Notes: generated by a model from the sequence alone, not told the origin. 64,000 bases of DNA from Phascolarctos cinereus (GCF_002099425.1 NW_018343990.1:372001-436000); one strand, 5' to 3'. Positions 1 through 10,053 are shown, counted from the stretch's first letter. Program-made: numbers and translations.

Positions 1-39
1 CCACCTAGCTTCCCTTCTATTCCACTACACCAGGCTAAC

Positions 40-81
40 TCACTAAAGACACTTAATAAATGTTTATCTGAATTCCTCTTT
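40..81 (+). mobile_element. L2-type LINE 3' tail fragment
   Basis: The stretch carries the words CACTTAATAAATG and a loose tail, which is how L2 copies end. The first 35 bases look like the end of a minus-strand SINE cut by the window edge. It is short and diverged, so the family call is tentative. Confidence 0.35.
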
Positions 82-588
82 CAGCTAGGGATGCAATGGG
101 AAGAGCACCGGACCTGGGGTCAGGAAGACATCATCATCGCCACAACAGCTAACATTTACATAGCACCTACTATGTGCCAGGCACTGTGCTAAGTGCTTTA
201 CAATTATTATCTCCTTTGATACTCACAACCCTGCAATGTAGATGCTATTACTATCCCCATTTGACAGGTTAGGAAACTGAAGCCAACAGAGGTTAAGCGA
301 TTTGTCCAGGGTCACACAGCTAGTGTCTGAGGCCACACTGGAATTCAGGTCTTCCCAACTCCATGCCCAGCAGTCTGTCTGCTGCACTACCTCGCTATCC
401 CAAATTAAGCCTCAGTTACTATCTGTATGACCCTGGGAAAGTCAGTTAACCTCTGTCTGCCTACTTTCTTAATCAGTAAATAGAAGTAATACTAGCACTA
501 ACCTGCCAAGGCTGTAGTGAAGATCAAATGAGTTATTTATCAAGTGCTTGGAACCTAATAGTTACTTGATAAATGCTTGTTTCCTTCT
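82..588 (+). mobile_element. Old THER1/MIR-like CORE-SINE, split in two
   Basis: The head (CAGCTAGGG, then GAGCACCGGACCTGGGGTCAGGAAGAC) runs to about 132. The rest of the same element (TGTATGACCCTGGGAAAGTCA, then AATGAG and the L2-like tail GATAAATGCTTG) resumes at about 401. A minus-strand SINE fills the gap. The divergent sequence fits an old copy. Confidence 0.7.
133..400 (-). mobile_element. THER1/MIR-like CORE-SINE (minus)
   Basis: Read on the plus strand it shows the reverse form of the family: CACCTACTATGTGCCAGGCAC, a run of TTATC and CCCATTT, GGAAACTGAAG, TTTGTCCAGGGTCACACAG and the tRNA-like head reversed near 390. It lies within the older plus-strand SINE at 82-588, so it is the younger of the two. 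Confidence 0.75.
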
Positions 589-1084
589 CACCAGGAGACT
601 GACTTGAGAAATAGTACAATTTCAAGAATCTGTTAAATTTGTTCCTTTGGGGGGGGGGGCGGGTCATTGAGTAATCCAAGTCTCAGATCTTAAGATCACT
701 AATCTATTACATCTCTCCTCTTTCTCTCATGTTTCCCGTTTATAAATCCCATTTGAAGCCACTTGTCATAGATCCAGAGTTCAGAGATATTGGAGATGCC
801 ACTTAGTATACAAAAGATGATGAGCTCTGGCATGGGATTTTACCGAACGGACACTAGATGCCTTGGCATTAACGTCCCTTCAAATGTAAAGATATCCCTT
901 TAGATGCCATATAAGGTGCCTTCATCTGACTCTAATGCTGCAGAATAGGCAATAACATCTATGCACCATTGGGCCCAATTTTTCATGTGTTCAACTTTGG
1001 ATCACTGAATACAGTAATTTGCAAGCCACAGTTGTACCATGGATCCTATGTGTCATAGATCAAGCACCTGTTCCATAATAATAT
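589..1084. other. No gene or clear repeat; poly-G run
   Basis: I recognise no element here. The only simple feature is an 11-base G run at about 649-659 followed by CGGG. The rest is ordinary unique-looking DNA without a long open frame. Confidence 0.5.
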
Positions 1085-1354
1085 CTTACATTTGATAGCT
1101 GGCATTTATATGGCACCTACTATATGCCAGCTGCTGTGTAAGCACTTTACAAATATTATCTCATGGGATCCTCACAACAGTCCTTGGAAGTAGGTGCTAT
1201 TATCATCCTCATTACAATTGAGGAAACTGAGGCAGACAGAGGTTAAGCAATTTGCCCAGGGTCACATAGGTAGCAAGTGTCTGAGGCTAGATTCAAACTC
1301 AGGTCTTCCAAACTCCAACATCAGTGCTCTACCCACTGTAGCACCCAACTGTCC
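1085..1354 (-). mobile_element. THER1-like CORE-SINE (minus)
   Basis: A nearly complete minus-strand copy. It contains GGCACCTACTATATGCCAGC, AATATTATCTCATG, GAGGAAACTGAGGCAGACAG, TTTGCCCAGGGTCACATAG and the reversed head GCTCTACCCACTGTAGCACC. A short open frame on the plus strand here is a by-product of the repeat. Confidence 0.8.
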
Positions 1355-1456
1355 ATTTATATTTGCCCAGCTATACAACACTTAACAGTTACAATATTTT
1401 CTTCATAACAACAATATGAGATGATACTAAATTCAATTCTATACATATACATATAT

Positions 1457-1850
1457 TATGTATTATGTGTCTATACATAGGACCTCCTATGTGCAGAGCA
1501 CTTGGGTTACAAAGATAAAAAAAGAATCTCAACCCTCAAAGATCTTCTGTTTATTCTATTGGGGGGAGGGGGAGGGATGCAGGCACACATGTAAGTCCAT
1601 ACAAAGTAATTCCAAGACTGAGAGAACACTAACAGCTAAGCAGGATATAAAAAGCCATATGGAGAAGATAGTATCCGTGATTTGAAGGCACTCTTGGAAG
1701 TAGAGTTAAAGGGAAGATGTGCATTCCAGATATGGGGGACTGCCAGCAGAAAGACATGGAGGCATGGAATAGCTAGAAAGCCAGCTTGACTAGAACCCAG
1801 AATGTTGAACGAGGAATAAAATGAAATAAGCCTGAAGAGGTAGGTGGAGT
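1457..1850 (-). mobile_element. L2-type LINE 3' end (antisense)
   Basis: The plus strand reads as the reverse complement of an L2 3' end: CCTCCTATGTGCAGAGCACTTGGG, then a decayed form of the phrase for 'contents expressed in stored amount', a G-rich run at 1561, GTGCATTCCAGATATGGGGG and GAACCCAGAATGT. The same ordered words recur at 52828-53610, where the copy is much clearer. Confidence 0.55.
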
Positions 1851-1852
1851 CA

Positions 1853-2028
1853 TGGCATCAAAGAGTCAGAGTTGGAAGGTACATAAGATACCTTCTAGTC
1901 CAACCCCCTTCAACTACTGAAGGACTAAATATCAGGCCAAAAATATTGTGAGTGGCTGAGTCAAAACTCGAGCCCAAGTCTTCTGATTGCAAACTCATTC
2001 TCCTTTCATTATATCATAACACCTTTAG
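1853..2028 (-). mobile_element. MIR3-like SINE (minus)
   Basis: The pattern AGAGTTGGAAGGTAC, CTTCTAGTCCAACCCCC, then a decayed core and CTCATTCTCCTTTCATTATATC matches the reverse form of the MIR3-like SINE seen several times in this window. The middle, with the usual GGAAACTGAGG, is badly decayed. Confidence 0.6.
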
Positions 2029-2833
2029 ATTGGATGGATGTGACAGACACATTTCATCTGTGGCTCCTTCAAGGCAGCACAAAGTAACTTGTTCACTCTT
2101 TGATGAGTCTCCCAGCCCATGCCTGCTATTTCCATGCTGATTTATACCATTGGAGGTGGTACAATCAAAATTATAATAGAGTGGTGACAGTATGGTCCAT
2201 GATAGAAACTAAGAGAATGGACAGACTATTACAGATCAAGACCTTGAGACCTCAAATCTACAGTGTACGTGTGGCCACAAAAATGACACCACTGGGTAGC
2301 CCTTTTCCTAATGCTAATTCATTCATCTCCAGCACATAGCCCAGCACCCAGATGCTGGGCATTGCCTTGAAAGCATGAAAAACAACTCAAGAACATACAA
2401 GCTCAAATTCTACATAGAAGATGCTTAATAAGCATTTGTTACTTTCCTCACATACATTGTTAATGTGCTGTAACTCAACTTCCTGCCAAGTAATATTACC
2501 TCATTTTTAAAATGTCCTTTTTATTTCTGGAGATTCCTCCTGTTTAAATCTAATATTAAGGAGGAAGTAGTGAACTCATTTAATTCCATTACATTGCCAA
2601 TTACCCAGCTTTACTTCAAGCATTTACAAACATCTCCCTCCCTTCCAACATGCCTGTAGACTCAGAGAGGTTCGAAATGAATCTGGTTTGGTTGACCAAA
2701 TTGCGTATTTCCAGTATTGATATTTCTGATGGGAAACGCCAGGCTCTAAGCCACATTAACTAGGAGTAGGTTATGAAAAAAAAAAAAGAATGCTTAAAAT
2801 AGAAGGGATATTTTAGTTCATAAAAGCATATGA
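2029..2833. other. Mostly unique DNA; possible conserved block 2480-2765
   Basis: Apart from an L2-like tail at about 2325-2440 (GATGCTTAATAAGCATTTG), no repeat is recognised. The part from 2480 to 2765 is free of SINE/LINE words and holds several short AT-rich transcription-factor-like words (CATTTAATTCCATTACATTG, CCAATTACCC). An A run lies at 2775-2788. Function is not shown by the sequence. Confidence 0.35.
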
Positions 2834-3028
2834 TCATAGATTTAGAACTAGAAGGTCCTTAGGGATCATCTAATCCAACTCCCTAACTTGACTGATGAGG
2901 AAACAGGTTAGGTGAAGTGAAAGTTATTTGCCCACGGTCACATATGTAATAAGTAGGAGAGCTGGAATCTGAACCCAGGTTCTCTGACACCAAATTCAGA
3001 GTTCTCTCTCTACTCTCCTGTGCTACCA
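2834..3028 (-). mobile_element. MIR3-like SINE (minus)
   Basis: A clear copy: ATCATAGATTTAGAACTAGAAGG, then CATCTAATCCAACTCCC, GATGAGGAAACAGG, TTGCCCACGGTCACA, TCTGAACCCAGGTTCTCTGAC and TCTACTCTCCTGTGCTACC. Order and spacing fit the family over about 195 bases. Confidence 0.75.
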
Positions 3029-3308
3029 GAGTTATTACTTGGCAAAAAATATCTCAGATTGGCTTTGCCCAGTCTTCAAAAGCTTTGCCATTAAAAGTAA
3101 AAACAGGGAAGATATTGGACCCAAGATTATCACAATTAGAACACTGTGTCAAACAATATATCTCCATTTTGCAGCAAAGAACTGAAGGCACCCCGTTCCT
3201 CCCCTTCAACTGAGTCTGGAAGCAGGCAAATCCTACCAAGAGCAGAGAGATAACTTTCCTTACTCCCCGCATCCATATTCTCCCCTTCATTTAAATATAG
3301 ACTACATG

Positions 3309-3572
3309 ACCATTTAGTTATTCAGACATTTCTGTCATGTCCAACTCTTCACGACCCCATTTGGGATTTTCTTGGCAAAAATACTAGAGCAGTTCACCAT
3401 TTCCTTCTCTAGATAATTTTACAGATAAGGAAATGGAGGCAAACAAGGTTAAAGGACTCGCTACTAAAGGTCACACAGCTACTAAGTATCTGAGGCCAAA
3501 TTTGAACTCAGGAAGAGGAGTCTTCCTGACTCCAATCTGAGCACTGTATCCACTGTATCACCTAGCTGCCCC
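3309..3572 (-). mobile_element. MAR1-like SINE with RTE-derived tail (minus)
   Basis: On the plus strand the element starts with the reversed RTE-type tail (GTCATGTCCAACTCTTCACGAC, GGGATTTTCTTGGCAAAAATAC, CACCATTTCCTTCTC) and ends with the reversed SINE head (TATCCACTGTATCACCTAGC). In marsupials, SINEs with this tail are held to have been copied by RTE LINE enzymes. Confidence 0.8.
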
Positions 3573-3639
3573 TGTGATCATAGCTGCAACCATCCAAGTC
3601 CACCAAGATGACACTCAGCATCTCATTCAATTGTCTGAT

Positions 3640-3845
3640 GAAGGCAGCAGGGCACAGAAGAAAGAATGCTCGATTTGGCATTAAAGGACATGTGTTCAAG
3701 TGCCACCTCTGCTATATTCGACTGGTGTGACCTTGGGCAATTAATTCACTTAATTTCTCCAGGCCTGAGTCTCCTTATCTAGAAAATGAGAGAATTGTAC
3801 TAGATGGCCTCTTGGGTTCTTTCTAGCTCTATACCTGAGATCCTG
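3640..3845 (+). mobile_element. MIR-like CORE-SINE (plus)
   Basis: Head GGCAGCAGGGCACAGAAGAAAG, core GTGACCTTGGGCAATTAATTC, then CTCCTTATCTAGAAAATGAG and the MIR-type tail TAGATGGCCTCTTGGGTTC. The copy is diverged, so it is old. Confidence 0.65.
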
Positions 3846-3884
3846 CAGTTCCTCGTGTACCCTCAGTTAGAGGTGGATAATCTC

Positions 3885-4110
3885 CAGAGAGAGAACTGAT
3901 AGACTCAGTGCAGATTAAAGCATATATTTTTTCTTTATTTTTCTTGCTTTTTTTTGGGGGGGGGAATGGCTAATGTGTAAATATAGTTCACATGATTTCA
4001 TATGTATAAAGAGTGTCATATTTCTTGCCTTCTCAATGGGTGGGGGAGTAGTGGAGGGAGGGAGAGAATTTGGAACTGAAAACTAAAATTAAATTAAAAA
4101 ATGTTTCATA
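3885..4110 (+). mobile_element. Marsupial L1-like 3' end (plus)
   Basis: The order GAGAGAACTGATAGACTCAG, CAGATTAAAGCATATATTTTT, a T/G run, GCTAATGTGTAAATATAG, TTGCCTTCTCAATGGG, a GGGAGGGAG run, AATTTGGAACTGAAAAC and an A-rich end is shared with 8195-8690 and 10990-11220 and, reversed, 57485-58088. It resembles an L1-type 3' untranslated region; this family call is from memory. Confidence 0.55.
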
Positions 4111-4215
4111 TGGATAGAGTGGAGTCTGTGGAGCCAGGGAGAATTAGGCTCAGTTTTTACCTCTGATAGATACTGGTTATGTGACCCTGCCCAAGTTACT
4201 TAACTTGTCATGCTC
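4103..4215 (+). mobile_element. Truncated CORE-SINE (plus)
   Basis: The words GGATAGAGTGGAGTCTGTGGAG, TACCTCTGATAGATACTGG and TATGTGACCCTGCCCAAGTTAC are the head and core of the tRNA-derived SINE. It stops after the ACTTAACTTG motif, without the tail. Confidence 0.6.
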
Positions 4216-4435
4216 CATGAAACCCTCGAAATACAAACTGCAGAGAAGTTGCAAACCTCATTGGCAGAGGGAATTTCCTCACTTGGGAGTTCCCTGTATC
4301 AAGGAGTCTAGCTCCAGTACTTACCCAAAAATATGAAAGAAACTTGGGAAATGATGAACTTGAATGTGAGGTGGAGGGGAAGGAAGAGCAATCGAAAAAG
4401 GAAAAGAAAGACAAAAGATAACAAGAGACAATATC
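4216..4435. other. No gene or repeat recognised
   Basis: Unique-looking DNA, turning purine-rich (GGAGGGGAAGGAAGAGC) near 4370-4410. A 68-codon open frame on the minus strand is serine- and phenylalanine-rich only because of this purine run. Confidence 0.45.
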
Positions 4436-4600
4436 ATAGACTATAGGATCACAGGCTTGGAGCTGGAAAGAATCCTAGAGTCCATTGAGTCCAGGCCCCT
4501 CATTTCACAAATGAAGAAACTATAGACAGGTCAAGTGACTTGCCCAAGGTCACACAGCTAGTCAGTATCTGAGGCAAGATTTAAACTCATAACAGGAAGA
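4436..4600 (-). mobile_element. MIR3-like SINE (minus)
   Basis: Clear reverse-form words: CTATAGGATCACAGGCTTGG, GAGTCCAGGCCCCTCATTTC, AATGAAGAAACTATAGACAG, CTTGCCCAAGGTCACACAGC and TATCTGAGGCAAGATTTAAAC. The head is missing after about 4600. Confidence 0.75.
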
Positions 4601-4924
4601 ACAAAACAAAGATGTGTGGCAAGACAGTTTTTAAAAAAAATCTAATGGAAGAGAAATCAAGAGTCAAGGAGATTATCTTAGAAGGAAAGAAATAACAAGA
4701 AAAATGTAAGCCTGAATAGGGTACTCAAAAAGCAATGGCATAATGCTATCCATGTACCTGGAGGGAGATAGAAAATCAAACCTTATCCTTTCCTCCCTAT
4801 TTCCTTGGGCTTCTTGCCTCTGTTCCCTTAGCTGCAAAACCCTTAGCTCATATGTATGAGTCTCCACTAAATTCCTACTTTGATGATCCAGTGGGATGGA
4901 GGTGACCCTGGGTTTGAATACAAT

Positions 4925-5030
4925 GAAAGACTATTTGTCACCTAGTTTGTGTGTTTTGTTTTGCCTATCTTTATATCCCCAGGACCAGGCACACAGTAGG
5001 TGCTTGCTAAATGCTGGTTGACTTTACCCA
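4925..5030 (+). mobile_element. L2-type LINE 3' end (plus)
   Basis: Ends with TATATCCCCAGGACCAGGCAC, ACAGTAGGTGCTTGCTAAATG and GTTGAC, the usual close of an L2 3' end. Only the last ~100 bases are recognisable. Confidence 0.65.
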
Positions 5031-5159
5031 AAACTCATAAAAAGTTCTGGTCAACAGACAGAAACTTGTTTTTGGCCAAGTAACTCACAGACATGCTTAC
5101 TGAGGCAAGTAGCTACACTGATTAAACTATCAGAAACCTTGAAGTATTGAATTATCTGC

Positions 5160-5340
5160 TTAGTATCTACCACAAAGCAAGCATCATGATACAGGATAGA
5201 GGAGGTACTAAAGAATAAAACAACAATCCCTGACTTGCAGAAATTACTGTCTCACTGGGGAGATAAAACAAAGATACTCAAGATAATTAGTGAATGACAT
5301 GAAACAATATGTAATGAATTCATTTCAACATAGCCAAGTG
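5160..5340 (-). mobile_element. L2-type LINE 3' end (antisense), diverged
   Basis: The sequence CTAAAGAATAAAACAACAATC, CCTGACTTGCAGAAATTACTG, TCTCACTGGGGAGATAAAAC is a decayed reverse form of the L2 phrase seen more cleanly at 52900-52950. Ends are uncertain. Confidence 0.5.
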
Positions 5341-5364
5341 CCAAAGCACATGGTACAAGCAGAA

Positions 5365-5602
5365 ATAATAATATCAACAGAGCTTTAAGTTTGCCAAATG
5401 CTTAACATATATTTAATGTTCCCAAAAACCCTGTGATGTAAGAACTTTTATGATCCTGATTTTACTGCTGAAGAAATGAGAGTCAGAGAGATTAGGAAAC
5501 CAAATCTGAATCATATAGTTATTGTTTGTAATGGAATTTGAACTCAGGTCTTCCAGACTCCAAGGCTAATAATGTTCTATCCATTTGTTCCATAATGCCT
5601 CT
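5365..5602 (-). mobile_element. THER1-like CORE-SINE (minus), diverged
   Basis: Reverse-form words include GCTTTAAGTTTGCCAAATGC, CCTGTGATGTAAGAAC, GAATTTGAACTCAGGTCTTC and the reversed head GTTCTATCCATTTGTTCC. Substitutions are frequent, so it is an old copy. Confidence 0.65.
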
Positions 5603-6171
5603 CAATAAGTATGGAAGGGGTTGGGGGAGGACAGTAAGAAGACAGATGAATTGAAATTGGAGTCACTCAAGTGATGGGTAATTCAATTTATTTTTTATTG
5701 TAAAGTCCAAGGATAATATTTTCAAATACAATTTCAGGACCTTCTTTAAAATGAAAAAGCGTTTATTTCTCTATTTCCTTATAAAACTTTTTTTTTACCC
5801 TTTCATAACATCTTTTCTCTAGGACATTGATTCCTCCTTGTTATTTAGTACCTAATCAATCTTCCATTTTAAATTAAAGCAAAAGGAAAAAGGAAGAAAA
5901 AAGAAAACTATCATTTCCTCCTTCCATGCTCAAGGCCCTTTGTGTCTGCTAGTGCTCTCTGTCTATCCAAACATACAATGCTCCAAGGCTCTTTTGCTGC
6001 CCTGGGCTCAGAGATCAATTCAGTGAATGACAGAATGGGAAAATTTCAGTTATTTCAGGATGAGTCACTTCCTTCTCTGAAAAAGTTTCACTATTCTGCA
6101 GGAGCTGACGTATTAACATTTACCTGGCCCCTAAAAGATTTCAAAGACTTCCACTCAATTGTGGAATTTTA
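5603..6171. other. No gene or repeat recognised
   Basis: Unique-looking sequence with short A/T runs and a purine-rich patch at 5878-5910. A 76-codon open frame near 5942-6172 shows no recognisable motif and is best taken as chance. Confidence 0.45.
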
Positions 6172-6276
6172 AAGGGGTAGGAGAGGGTGGGAAAAGGAGG
6201 GAAAGAGACAGAGAGAGGGAGGAGAGGGAGGGAGGGAAGGAAGAGAGAGGGAGAAGGGGAGAGAGAGGGGGAGAGA
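6172..6276. repeat. GA/GGGA-rich purine tract
   Basis: About 105 bases are almost all A and G on the plus strand (GGGA, GAGA and GGAA mixtures). Such tracts produce long charged or serine-rich open frames on both strands; two here are artefacts of the tract. Confidence 0.85.
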
Positions 6277-6359
6277 TTCATCATTTCTTTTAAGCCTTTT
6301 ATACATTACAACCATGCTGAGCATTTTGATATAAGACACATTTGCATCCAACTACAAAA

Positions 6360-6785
6360 GGAGGCAACCAATGCATGATTTGGTCCCAGTTATTTTGCTA
6401 CAGGGCAGTATTTTAACAGAATTACTCTGAGAGGAAAACATAATATGTGGAAATTAAGGAATTTACTTATTAGTGGTTTGATTCTATATCTTAGTAGGGC
6501 AGGGTTACATATTTCTCAGTGAGAAGAAAAGCTTTTTGTGCTTTGAAATTGATTCCTCAGCTCCTCATTAGTGTTGCTAGAATTCTTGCCTTATAAATGA
6601 TTGGATGGTAAAATTCCATTACCCTGAGTGACCATCATTATTTCATTAGCTCCAAAACTTTACTGGAGCCTAACAGATTTATCTCCTGTTGCCTAGTTCT
6701 TTCCCAAAATACGTCTCATTTTAGAAGCTCCAGTTCAAGTATTTTGATGTGAACTATAATTTTCCATTCTTGGAGTAGAAAGAAA
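6360..6785. promoter_or_regulatory. Repeat-free AT-rich block, possible conserved non-coding element
   Basis: No SINE, LINE or simple repeat is seen for about 425 bases. It contains several homeodomain-like words (TTATTAGTGG, CTCATTAGTG, TTCATTAGCTCC) and a clean TATAAATGATTGGATGG block. This is compatible with an enhancer, but only cross-species conservation could show it. Confidence 0.3.
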
Positions 6786-7269
6786 ATGGTTTTCTTTTCC
6801 ATGAAAACTACTTTTTTTGTTTTTGTTTTTTTATTCAAGAGTGGTAGGGACATGGATAACAGAGTCAGATCCAATTACAATGTGTGTACTGAAATAAAAA
6901 GTATTTCCTTCTCACTGAATCCTGTCATCTCTGCCTTTATTTTTTTTCACCACTTCCCTTCTTTCAGGACAATTAGGTTTTTTTTTTCTTGCTTCCTGGT
7001 TTCCACTCCACTCTCCCACATTTGCTCATTTCATTTTTGAATCCTTTTTGATCTTGGTCCCTGGCCACCCTCTCACTTTCATCCCCTTTAATTGCCTCCA
7101 TCTTCCTCACTTTCGATTTCAACATTTTGAGTCTTCTCCCTCCCAATGTTTTCTTTTTTCCTGCTTTCAAGCTTCAAGCTCTCACTTATTCAACTTTGCT
7201 CTACATCATTTTCTACACATTCTCTTTTCTGAAGACCTACCTCAGCTCCTTTCAAGGACAGACTTTCAC

Positions 7270-7460
7270 TCTTTAGACTTCTGTTCCTTAAAATGTGAGC
7301 TCCTGAAGAGTCAAAAGTGTTTTTGTCTTCCTTTGCATCCCCAATGCTTGGCACAGCACCTAGCACATAGTAAGCACTTCGTAAATGCTTGACTTGACCT
7401 TTATCTCCATCATCTAGCATACTGCCTGGCACATAGTAGGTGCTTAATGTTTATTCATTA
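7270..7460 (+). mobile_element. L2-type LINE 3' ends (plus), probably two
   Basis: AATGTGAGCTCCTGAAGAG, CCAATGCTTGGCACAGCACC and TAGTAAGCACTTCGTAAATGC form one L2 end. A second end follows at once (ACTGCCTGGCACATAGTAGG, TGCTTAATGTTTATTC). The doubled end suggests two copies or a small duplication. Confidence 0.7.
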
Positions 7461-7640
7461 ATTATTATACTTCACAGCCTTTTTTCTTCAGTATTTTGAC
7501 ACTATCCAACAAAATATTCAATGGCCTTTATAGCAGGTGTCTCACTAGAACAAACTCTCTTACACAATCTAAGAGAGGCCTAGAATCTGTAACTGGCATT
7601 TGTTCAGCTCAATTCCAGCCAAAGAGGATGGGGTAATAAA

Positions 7641-7902
7641 TAAGCATGTATACAGAATACTATATGCTAGGTATCGTGCCAAAAGCTTTAAAAATACCAT
7701 CTCTTTTGATTCTCACGGCAGCTCTCCTGGGTAGGTGCTGTTATTACCCTCATTTTACAGTTAAGGAAACTAAGGCAAACAGAGGTTAAATGACTTACCC
7801 AGGATCACACAGCTACTAAGTGTCCAGTGCTGGATTTGAACTTGGGGCTTCCTGATTCCAGGTCCAGCACTCTATCCACTGTACCACCTATTTGTCTCTA
7901 AA
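7641..7902 (-). mobile_element. THER1-like CORE-SINE (minus)
   Basis: Well preserved: TTGATTCTCACGGCAGC, TTATTACCCTCATTTTACAG, GGAAACTAAGGCAAACAGAGG, GGATCACACAGCTACTAAGTG and the reversed head CACTCTATCCACTGTACC. Confidence 0.8.
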
Positions 7903-8194
7903 GGAATAGTAATCATGTTCATTAAGGACCGTAGCGCATGTTCACAGAGCACTTTCACATTCAAAAGCACTCATTTCTTCACCTACCTGCTAGACAAAAA
8001 AAAAAAAAAATTATCCTTCTTTCTGAGACCAACGGTACCAAAAAGGGAAAGGAAGGCAAATGACAGACACTCCCTCTTTGACTCTCCTTCCAACATGCGA
8101 GTAACTAGGAACAAGCCATCCTACTGATGGGGATACAGTTGCTAAAGATAATATCTAACAACAAACATCAAAGTCATGCCAAGTTTTTCCCAGA
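7903..8194. other. No gene or repeat recognised
   Basis: Unique-looking, with an A run at 7996-8010. The 70-codon open frame here has no recognisable motif. Confidence 0.4.
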
Positions 8195-8690
8195 AAAAAT
8201 GTTATGGGAGACTTATGGGAGACAGTGTAGTTTATAATTTATGACTGAATGAAGAAAGATCTTCACAGAGAAAAGTCAGCAAAACCAGGAGAACATTGTA
8301 CATAATAACAGTGATATTGAAATGTGATCAACTGTGAAAGACTTGGCTACTTTGATCAAGACAACGATCCAAGACAATTTCAAAAGACCCATGCTCAGAA
8401 TGCTATCCACTTGCAGAGAAAGAGGTGATGACCTCTGAGCGAAATTGAAACATATTTTTTTATTTATTTTTAAGGTTTTTTTGTACGTATGTTTTCTCTT
8501 GCAACTCAGCTAATATGGAATTATGTTTTTCATGACTTTACACGTATAATCAATACCATATTGCTTGTCGTCTCAAGGGGTGGGGGAGGGGAGAGAGGGA
8601 GAGAATTTGGAACTCAATTTTTTTTTAAATGAGAGTTAAAATTTTTTACATGTAATTGGGAAATATTTAATGAAATAAAAATATATTCAA
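8195..8690 (+). mobile_element. Marsupial L1-like 3' region (plus)
   Basis: A longer copy of the L1-like family. It contains AAAACCAGGAGAACATTG, TGATCAACTGTGAAAG, GATCCAAGACAATTTC, CTATCCACTTGCAGAG, TTGCTTGTCGTCTCAAG, a GGGGGAGGGGAG run, AATTTGGAACTC and a closing AAATATTTAATGAAATAAA. The order matches an L1-type 3' end with a poly-A-like finish. Confidence 0.6.
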
Positions 8691-8734
8691 AAGGTGACAG
8701 AAGGCTAAAAAGAATGAATAATTTTTTTAGAAAA

Positions 8735-8935
8735 AAGAGAATAGGAGAGAGAGGGAAGAAAGAGGGAGAGGGAGGGAAAGAGAGAAACCTTTGCTCTGAC
8801 CTTTAATTTGACCATAGGTAAATCACAATCTCTCTAAGCCTTGGAAAGCTATGGTGAGGATCAACAGAGAAAAAATATGTAAAATCCTTTGCAAATCCTA
8901 AAGTGCTGTATAAACCACTAGCTATCTCACCCAGG
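8735..8935 (+). mobile_element. Purine tract followed by MIR fragment (plus)
   Basis: A GAGAGGGA tract at 8740-8785 is followed by a decayed SINE core (TTGACCATAGGTAAATCAC, CTCTAAGCCTTGG, GTAAAATCCTTTGC, AAAGTGCTGTATAAACC). The tail words favour a THER1/MIR copy. Confidence 0.5.
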
Positions 8936-9480
8936 CTGGAAATACAAGGGCTACTCAAAGTCGCCACCTTGATCTGATCAACCTGGGCTGATTTACCCCT
9001 CATTAGGCCACCAGATGTCAACCACAGCTAGGTCATCAACTTCCTCCATTCTTTAAGAAAAAAAAAAGTTTTCCTCATCCTATGTCCCCATCAAGAATTT
9101 TTTTTCCTTTCTCTCAGTCTCACTCTACCATTTCCTATCAAGCTTTTAACGAATACTCTAGTCTACACTATCCATTTTCTCTCTTTCCACTCCTCACCTA
9201 TCCCATTGAAATGCAGCTTTCCCAAGGACTTGGGTAAAGCTGCCTTCTTGGAAGTCTAACTTTCCAGGCTCCAAATCCCATCTCAGTTCTCATCTTCTTC
9301 AACTAGAACAGCAATATGAGACACATATGGTTCCTTGAAACTTTTTAAGCCCCCACCTTCTGGCTGGTCCCTTTTGTTTCCCTCAAAATTTTTGTCTTTT
9401 TTGGATCCAAAATACAAAAGCTTCCCCAGCGGTTTCTCCCCAGATGTCTTAAAATTCCTCTTTCCCTTTCCATTTTATCC
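8936..9480. other. Pyrimidine-rich DNA, no gene seen
   Basis: This stretch is rich in TCTC/CTTT words and may be a very old L2 body, but I could not align enough words to say so. No open frame with recognisable motifs. Confidence 0.35.
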
Positions 9481-9955
9481 AATTCAATTCATTCATTAAA
9501 TGCCTATTCTGTGTAAGGTCCTGTGTTAGCTTATATGGATACAAAGTCAAAAATGAAATTGTCCCTGCCTTCAAAGAGTTTCTATTCTACTGGGAGTGAG
9601 ACACAATTCAATCAATATAGTACAAGGAAGAGGAAAAGCTTCACAGAGCAGATGATAGAGTTGATTCTAGATAAAAAGGTGGGGAACCTGCAACCTTGAG
9701 GCCACATGTGGCCCTCTAGGTCCTTGGGTGCAGCCTTCTGACTGAGTCCAAGTTTTACAGAACAAATCCTTTTATTAAGGGAACTTGTTCTGTGAAGTTT
9801 GGATTTAGTCAGAGGGCTGCATTAGAGGACCTAGAAGGAAACATGTGGCCTGAAGGCCACAGGTTCCCAACCCCCGGGATAGAATATAAGGATTCTGAAA
9901 GGCAGAGATGAGGAGGAAGTAGTCATTCCATGAATGGTGAAGAGTTTACACAAAT
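9481..9955 (-). mobile_element. L2-type LINE 3' end (antisense), split by a fold-back element
   Basis: The start (TTCATTAAATGCCTATTCTG, ACAAAGTCAAAAATGAAATTG, CCTGCCTTCAAAGAG, TTCTATTCTACTGGG) is an antisense L2 end. After the fold-back element at 9678-9875 it resumes with GAGATGAGGAGGAAGTAGTC and ATTCCATGAATGGTG. Confidence 0.6.
9678..9875. mobile_element. Fold-back (palindromic) DNA element
   Basis: The two halves are imperfect reverse complements over about 98 bases each. The left arm begins GGTGGGGAACCTG and runs through GAGGCCACATGTGG and CTCTAGGTCC. The right arm ends with CCTAGAAGG, ACATGTGGCC, GGCCACAGGTTCCC. The centre lies near 9774 with almost no loop. The shape fits a short non-autonomous hAT-like element; no clean target duplication was found. 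Confidence 0.65.
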
Positions 9956-10053
9956 ACACAGGGATTGATTTAATGCCCTGGGAATATTTAACCTGAAAAG
10001 GAAGGAAAGAGAGGAAGTTAGAGGAATGGGTACTATGATAGATAGTTTGAAGA

